From: Rhizobacter sp. Root1221
Lineage (GTDB): Bacteria; Pseudomonadota; Gammaproteobacteria; Burkholderiales; Burkholderiaceae_C
DNA length: 48,235 nucleotides
NCBI RefSeq assembly: GCF_001425785.1
Contig: NZ_LMDI01000037.1
Span: 1 to 48,235, forward strand
Direction: 5' to 3'
Of the stretch, positions 43,692 to 48,235 are shown one piece after another. Every line of letters starts with the position of its first letter. Position 1 is the stretch's first letter. The notes beneath the pieces are model-generated. The model did not search any database. It worked only from the letters and a program-made list of their open reading frames with translations, and was not told the DNA's origin. The position numbers and the translations under genes are program-made.

Positions 43692-44972
43692 TCAGCCGGT
43701 CTTGTCGTCGAGGGCGACCGCACCCAGCCCGTGGAACACCACGCGCTGCGGGCCGGGAAATTCCACCTTTTCCATGTTGAGGGCGTCGAGGATGGCCAGG
43801 TTGACCTCGGACTTGACGCGGTCCTGCTCGTTGTTCGGGTCGGTGAGCCAGTACTTGATGGTCAGCTCCATGCCGTTGGCGATGAAGTTGGTGAGCTGCA
43901 CCACGGGCGCGGGCTTGGTCAGCACCCGCACGTTGCCGGCGAGCGCCGCCTCGAGCTTGGGCTGCAGCGAGCGCACGTCGGTGCCATACGCCACCTGCAC
44001 CACCACGCTGATCAGCACCTGCGACTCGGCCGTCACGAGGGACGCGTTTTCGACGCGCTGCGTGATGAGCAGCTCGTTCGGCACGATGGCCTCGCGCCCG
44101 TTGGTGGCGCGGATCACGGTGTAGCGGGTGCGGATGTCGGAGATGCGGCCCTCGAAGTTGTCGACCTTGACCGTGTCGCCGATGCGCAGGCTGCGTTCGG
44201 CGAGGATCACGAAACCGCTCACGTAGTTGGCCGCGATCTTCTGCATGCCGAAGCCGATGCCCACGCCGGCCGCGCCACCCAGCACGCTCAGGGCCGTCAG
44301 GTTGATGCCCACGGCCGACATCGCAAAGATGAGCCCGAGGAACAGCAGCACCACCCGCACGAGGTTGGCCGCCACCTTGCGCAGCGACAGGTCGTTGCCC
44401 GTGCCCTTGACCACCTTCTTCTCGATGGCCGCCGACAGCCACAACGCCAGCACCATCACGACGGCCGCGGTCAGCGACCCTTCGAGCATGGTGCGCACCG
44501 ACACGTTGGCACCACCGATCTTCAGGCGGATGTCGTCCAGTTCCTCGAGCACGGCCGGCAGGATGCCGGTGATCCAGAGCACCGCGCCGATCCATGCGAG
44601 CCAGGAGACCGTGCGCTCGAACGACCGGGCCCACTGCGACGTGGGGAAGGCGTAAGACAGCACCCGCACCGACAGCCGGATGGCCAGCAGCGAACTGAGG
44701 ATGGGGATGGCCACCTTGAACACGGCCACGCTCATCACCCCGGTGAACAGGAACCGGGTGAGCAATGCGAACAGCAGCGCCAGCACCGGGAACAGCACCC
44801 CGTCGATGGTGCGGCGGCCAAACAGCACCGCGCCCTCGATCTTCAACATGCGCCGCAGCAGCGAGCAGACCAGCCAGGAGGCCAGCAGGCTGCCGGCAAG
44901 CACACCGGCCCCGGTGAGGGCTGACGCGGTGGTGAATTCGGCGACGAGTTTGTTCAGTTCGTCAAATTGCAT
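43692..44972 (-). CDS. MscS-family mechanosensitive channel
   Basis: There are 426 residues. Five to six membrane helices span about 15-240. The pore-lining helix and its follow-on are the MscS hallmark: LGGAAGVGIGFGMQKIAANYVSGFVILAERSLRIGD (about 233-268). The cytoplasmic beta and vestibule domains (about 270-420) complete the fold. It opens under membrane tension to release solutes. It is longer than E. coli MscS (286 residues) because of extra N-terminal helices. It stands alone. Confidence 0.92.
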   Translation of the reverse strand: MQFDELNKLVAEFTTASALTGAGVLAGSLLASWLVCSLLRRMLKIEGAVLFGRRTIDGVLFPVLALLFALLTRFLFTGVMSVAVFKVAIPILSSLLAIRLSVRVLSYAFPTSQWARSFERTVSWLAWIGAVLWITGILPAVLEELDDIRLKIGGANVSVRTMLEGSLTAAVVMVLALWLSAAIEKKVVKGTGNDLSLRKVAANLVRVVLLFLGLIFAMSAVGINLTALSVLGGAAGVGIGFGMQKIAANYVSGFVILAERSLRIGDTVKVDNFEGRISDIRTRYTVIRATNGREAIVPNELLITQRVENASLVTAESQVLISVVVQVAYGTDVRSLQPKLEAALAGNVRVLTKPAPVVQLTNFIANGMELTIKYWLTDPNNEQDRVKSEVNLAILDALNMEKVEFPGPQRVVFHGLGAVALDDKTG

Positions 44973-45026
44973 CGGAGGGAGGTCCTTCGGGATTCGGGAA
45001 AACGGGCGGCCGGGCCGCCCACGGGG

Positions 45027-45962
45027 TCACAGGTCGGCCAGCACCCGGAGGTGGGTGGCGACACTGCGGGCCAGCGCGCCAAGCGCGTAGCCCCCTTCGA
45101 GGCACGAGACGATGCGCCCCTGGGCGTGCCGGTCGGCCACTTGCTTGATGCGCCGGGTGATCCATTCGTAGTCGGCCTCGACCAGGCCCAACTGGCCGAG
45201 GTCGTCTTCGCGGTGGGCGTCGAAGCCGGCCGAGATGAAGATCATCTGCGGCTTGAACGCGTCCAGGCGCGGGATCCACATCTGCTCGATCACCTCGCGG
45301 ATCTCGTCGCCGCGCGTGTACGGCGCGATGGGCACGTTGAGCATGTTCGGGCCCAGCGGTACCCCACCGCTGCCGGGGTACAGCGGGTGCTGGAAGAAGC
45401 TCACCATCAGGATGCGCTCGTCACCGGCCACGATGTCTTCGGTGCCGTTGCCATGGTGCACGTCGAAGTCGACGATGGCCACGCGCTGGAGCCCGCGCCG
45501 GTCGAGCGCGTGGCGCGCGGCCACGGCCACGTTGTTGAAGAAGCAGAACCCCATGGTCTCGTGGCGGGTGGCGTGGTGGCCGGGTGGGCGCACGGCGCAG
45601 AACGCGTTGTCCACCTCGCCGTCGATCACCGCGTCGGTGGCGGCCACGGCCGCACCGGCCGCACGCTGCACGGCGCGCCAGGTGCCGGGGGCAGCCACGG
45701 TGTCGGGGTCGATCGCGCGGGACTGGCCGGCGGCCTCCACCTGCCCGAGCACGTCGCGCAACTCGGTGACGTAACGCTGGTCGTGCGCGAGGGCCACGTC
45801 GGCCAGGTCCACGAGGGGGGCGTCGCGGCGGTCGAGGGCCACGTCCAGCCCGCTCGCCAGCAGGAAGTCGTTGATGGCGCCGAGCCGTTCGGGGCACTCC
45901 GGATGGCCCCGGCCCATGTCGTGACCAGCACATTCGGGGTGGCTGTAATACGCGGTTGCCAT
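45027..45962 (-). CDS. Histone-deacetylase-like amidohydrolase
   Basis: There are 311 residues from the ATG at 45962 (MATAYYSHPECAGHDMG). Motifs of the class II-type arginase/deacetylase fold are present: GHPECPERL, RPPGHHATRHETMGFCFFNN with the catalytic histidine pair, DFDVHHGNGT with zinc ligands, and SAGFDAH with the third ligand. It probably removes acetyl groups from polyamines, proteins or acetylated small molecules. Divergent from the moxR gene. Confidence 0.9.
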   Translation of the reverse strand: MATAYYSHPECAGHDMGRGHPECPERLGAINDFLLASGLDVALDRRDAPLVDLADVALAHDQRYVTELRDVLGQVEAAGQSRAIDPDTVAAPGTWRAVQRAAGAAVAATDAVIDGEVDNAFCAVRPPGHHATRHETMGFCFFNNVAVAARHALDRRGLQRVAIVDFDVHHGNGTEDIVAGDERILMVSFFQHPLYPGSGGVPLGPNMLNVPIAPYTRGDEIREVIEQMWIPRLDAFKPQMIFISAGFDAHREDDLGQLGLVEADYEWITRRIKQVADRHAQGRIVSCLEGGYALGALARSVATHLRVLADL

Positions 45963-46052
45963 GCGGTCTCGGATTCCGGTTTCGGGTATGGTGCGCGACA
46001 TGACACACCGACAAGCCTTTTGTTTTGCACTTCGCCGGCAGGGAGCCGGCAC

Positions 46053-46982
46053 GTGGTGAGCCAGGATCTCGCACCCCGGCTGACCCGGCTCATCGACCAG
46101 ATTAGCACGATCATCGTGGGCAAACGCCCGCACATCCGCGATTGCGTCGCCTGCCTGCTGGCCGGTGGCCACCTGCTGATCGAGGACGTTCCCGGTGTCG
46201 GCAAGACCACCCTCGCCCACGCGCTCTCCGTGTCGCTCGGCCTGCGCTTTTCGCGCACCCAGTTCACAGCCGACCTGATGCCCTCCGACCTCATCGGCGT
46301 CAGCGTCTACGAGCGCAGCAAGGAGGCCTTCGTGTTCCACCCGGGGCCGGTGTTCGCCCAGGTGCTGCTGTCCGACGAAATCAACCGGGCCGGCCCGAAG
46401 ACCCAGAGCGCGCTCCTCGAGGCGATGGAGGAGCACCAGGTCACGGTCGAGGGCGAAACCCGCGCGCTGCCGGTGCCGTTTTTCGTGATCGCCACGCAAA
46501 ACCCCACCGACCAGCTGGGCACCTACCCGCTGCCCGAATCGCAGCTCGACCGGTTCCTGATGTGCCTGACCCTCGGCTACCCGGACGCGGCCAGCGAACG
46601 CGCGCTGCTCGCCGGCACCGACCGGCGCGAGGCCATCCACGCACTCGCCCCGGTGATGACCCCGGAGCAGTTGGTCGAGGCCCAGCAGGCCGTGCAGAAA
46701 GTGCATGCGTCTGACGCCCTGCTCGACTACCTGCAGGCGGTGATCGCCGCCACCCGCAGCGGCAAGTGGTTCGTCGATGGCCTGAGCCCCCGGGCGGGCA
46801 TCGCCATCCTGCGCGCCGCCAAGGCCATCGCGCTGCTCGACGAACGCGACTACGTGGCCCCTGACGACGTGCAGGCCATCCTCCCGCAGACCGTGGCACA
46901 CCGCCTCGTGCCCGTGGCCGGTGCCGGACGCGGCGCGCGCGAACAAGTTCGCGCCATGGTCGAAACCATCCCGGTGCCCTGA
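46053..46982 (+). CDS. MoxR-family AAA+ ATPase
   Basis: There are 309 residues from a GTG at 46053 (GGGAG 7 bases upstream); the next codon is also GTG. Walker A EDVPGVGKTT, Walker B LLSDEINRA, sensor FFVIATQNPTDQLGTYPLPESQLDRF and the C-terminal lid LSPRAGIAILRAAKA are all typical. MoxR proteins are chaperones for cofactor insertion or complex assembly. A DUF58 or von Willebrand-type partner normally follows; here the next gene is rdgC. Confidence 0.9.
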   Translation: MVSQDLAPRLTRLIDQISTIIVGKRPHIRDCVACLLAGGHLLIEDVPGVGKTTLAHALSVSLGLRFSRTQFTADLMPSDLIGVSVYERSKEAFVFHPGPVFAQVLLSDEINRAGPKTQSALLEAMEEHQVTVEGETRALPVPFFVIATQNPTDQLGTYPLPESQLDRFLMCLTLGYPDAASERALLAGTDRREAIHALAPVMTPEQLVEAQQAVQKVHASDALLDYLQAVIAATRSGKWFVDGLSPRAGIAILRAAKAIALLDERDYVAPDDVQAILPQTVAHRLVPVAGAGRGAREQVRAMVETIPVP

Positions 46983-47035
46983 CGCCTCCTCACCCGGCGC
47001 GGCCTACAATCCGCGCCCTGCTCTGAAGTTCCTCC

Positions 47036-48007
47036 ATGTTCAAGAACGTCCTCCTCTACCGCATCTCCCAATGGGACACCTCGTCCCTCGACACGATCGA
47101 AGAGCGCCTGGCCACAGGCCGGTTCGTCTCCTGTGGGGCCACGCAGCCCGAATCCGCCGGCTGGGTCGAGCCGCGCGGCGGCAAGCACACCTCGCTGATG
47201 GAAAGTGTCGGCGGCCAGCTGATCCTGCGCCTCGCCGTCGAACGCAAGGCCGTGCCCGGTTCGGCGGTGAAAAGCCGGCTCGAGGAGCGCCTCGACAAGA
47301 TCGAACAGGAAACCGGCCGCCGCCCGAAGGGCAAGCAGGCCAAGGAACTGAAGGAAGAGGTGATGCAGGAGCTGCTGCCCCGCGCCTTCCCGAAACATTC
47401 CGCCAACCTCGTCTGGATCGACCCGCAGGCCGGGTTCGTGGTGGTCAACGCCGGCAGCGTGAAGGCCTCCGACCGCATCGTCACCCTGCTCGTCGAAACC
47501 CTCGGCGGTGGCATCGTGCTGCGCCTCGTGCAGACGCAGGTGGCCCCGGCCACCGCCATGGCCGAGTGGCTGCAGGCGAAGGAAGCCCCGGGCGGCTTCA
47601 CGATCGACCGCGAGTGCGAACTCAAGCAACCCGACAGCGAAAAGGCGGCCGTGCGCTACGCCCGCCACACGCTCGACATCGACGAGGTCGGTGAACACAT
47701 CAAGCAGGGCAAGTTCCCCACCCAGCTCGCGATGACCTGGAACGGCCGTGTGTCGTTCGTGCTGACCGAAGGCATGTCGGTCAAGAAGATCAAGATGCTC
47801 GACGTGGTGCTCGAAGGCAACACCACCGGCAAAGCGAGCAAGGATGACGACGGCGGCTTCGACGCTGACGTGGCCATCAGCACCGGCGAACTGCGCCAGC
47901 TGATCCCCGACCTCATCGCCGTGCTCGGCGGCGAGCAGGAAAGCGCCCTGGGCGCGCCCACCAGCACCGCCACGCCGCGCACCGATCCGGACCGGCTGGC
48001 GGCCTGA
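47036..48007 (+). CDS. rdgC: Recombination-associated protein RdgC
   Basis: RdgC is a ring-forming DNA-binding protein that restrains RecA. There are 323 residues, slightly longer than the E. coli form because of a short C-terminal Ser/Thr/Pro-rich tail. MFKNVLLYRISQWD, WVEPRGGKH, RLEERLDKIEQETGRRPKGKQAKELKEEV and WIDPQAGFVVVNAGS are family landmarks. It follows moxR after 53 bases. Confidence 0.95.
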   Translation: MFKNVLLYRISQWDTSSLDTIEERLATGRFVSCGATQPESAGWVEPRGGKHTSLMESVGGQLILRLAVERKAVPGSAVKSRLEERLDKIEQETGRRPKGKQAKELKEEVMQELLPRAFPKHSANLVWIDPQAGFVVVNAGSVKASDRIVTLLVETLGGGIVLRLVQTQVAPATAMAEWLQAKEAPGGFTIDRECELKQPDSEKAAVRYARHTLDIDEVGEHIKQGKFPTQLAMTWNGRVSFVLTEGMSVKKIKMLDVVLEGNTTGKASKDDDGGFDADVAISTGELRQLIPDLIAVLGGEQESALGAPTSTATPRTDPDRLAA

Positions 48008-48021
48008 GGGGCCCTCAGGCC
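48001..48021 (+). terminator. Palindrome spanning the rdgC stop
   Basis: GGCCTGAGGGGCCCTCAGGCC is an almost perfect palindrome containing the TGA stop. A second hairpin, AAACGC-CAAT-GCGTTT, lies at 48095-48110. Either may end the rdgC message; neither has a T-run. Confidence 0.45.
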
Positions 48022-48124
48022 GGTCCCGCCGTGTCGTCCTGCCGCATGCCGGGATCTTCGGCAGTGGCCGGGAAAGCCGCTGCCCACTCTGCGCAAACGC
48101 CAATGCGTTTCCCCACACAACCCC

Positions 48125-48160
48125 GTCGTCCCGGCGCAGGCCCACTACTGTCCGGAATAA
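48125..48160 (-). repeat. Dispersed ~36-bp repeat, copy B (inverted)
   Basis: This is the reverse complement of the element at 71-106, with 33 of 36 bases identical. It sits between rdgC and the end of a likely minus-strand gene. Confidence 0.6.
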
Positions 48161-48168
48161 TTTCCCCC

Positions 48169-48235
48169 TCAGTTGAACAGGGGCGGTTGGGCGGCGGCGA
48201 AGGCTTGCGCGGCTTGCCTTCGTCGTCGATACAAC
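48169..48235 (-). CDS. Partial 3' end of a minus-strand gene (possible)
   Basis: A frame open from the window edge ends in AAQAFAAAQPPLFN and TGA at 48169. This Ala/Gln/Pro-rich tail is plausible for a real protein, and the position just before a dispersed repeat fits a gene end. Only about 21 residues are visible and the family cannot be judged. Confidence 0.3.
   Translation of the reverse strand, partial: LYRRRRQAAQAFAAAQPPLFN

Overview
The window is 48 kb of very GC-rich DNA from a betaproteobacterium, most likely a Burkholderiales member near Rhizobacter, Leptothrix or Methylibium. The evidence is the order smc-zipA, the lysine operon dapC-dapD-pilU-dapE-prmB, a PEP-CTERM protein, E. coli-type gshA, rdgC and an ohrR-ohr pair. 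Most of it is ordinary chromosomal backbone. No rRNA, tRNA or CRISPR array was recognised. The genus assignment is inference.

Layout. Positions 71-152 hold a dispersed repeat. Positions 151-6376 (minus strand) hold an export or matrix-type cluster: a VpsR-like sigma-54 activator, a 577-residue Gly/Ala/Ser/Thr/Asn-rich secreted protein, a small exported protein, a stand-alone periplasmic C39 peptidase and a 508-residue exported protein. Positions 6.8-7.5 kb hold three tiny genes, followed by zipA and smc on the minus strand. Positions 12.2-15.1 kb hold queF, an FMN reductase, a SET-domain protein and glpQ. Positions 15.2-17.6 kb hold a large orphan coiled-coil protein. Positions 17.8-23.2 kb hold the lysine/pilU/prmB operon. 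Positions 23.3-26.3 kb look acquired: an orphan trpA-like gene, a 34-codon ORF, a lipoprotein/substrate-binding fusion of lower GC and an IS5-type transposase scrap. Positions 26.3-31.4 kb hold a beta-gamma-crystallin/glycine-zipper protein and two convergent cyclic-di-GMP enzymes. Positions 31.5-37.9 kb hold a Cys/Met-metabolism enzyme, an ABC-F ATPase, ohrR-ohr, an asparaginase and lexA with two SOS boxes. Positions 38.2-48.0 kb hold gshA, a PEP-CTERM gene with a sigma-54-like promoter, a ybaN-like gene, a PLD-N/TPR protein, apbE with a DUF4266-like lipoprotein, mscS, a histone-deacetylase-like amidohydrolase, moxR and rdgC. A second copy of the repeat, inverted, lies at 48125-48160.

The best candidate for an undescribed system is 151-6376. 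Two of its Sec-exported proteins carry an internal motif resembling the double-glycine leader that C39 peptidases cleave. A periplasmic C39 peptidase without an ABC transporter is encoded between them. The putative mature parts share a short Asn/Gln-rich motif with each other, and one of them shares a terminal motif with the large low-complexity protein. The upstream activator resembles VpsR, a cyclic-di-GMP-responsive biofilm regulator, and the window also encodes a diguanylate cyclase and a GGDEF-EAL protein. The working model, which is inference, is a cyclic-di-GMP-controlled, proteolytically matured surface fibre or matrix.
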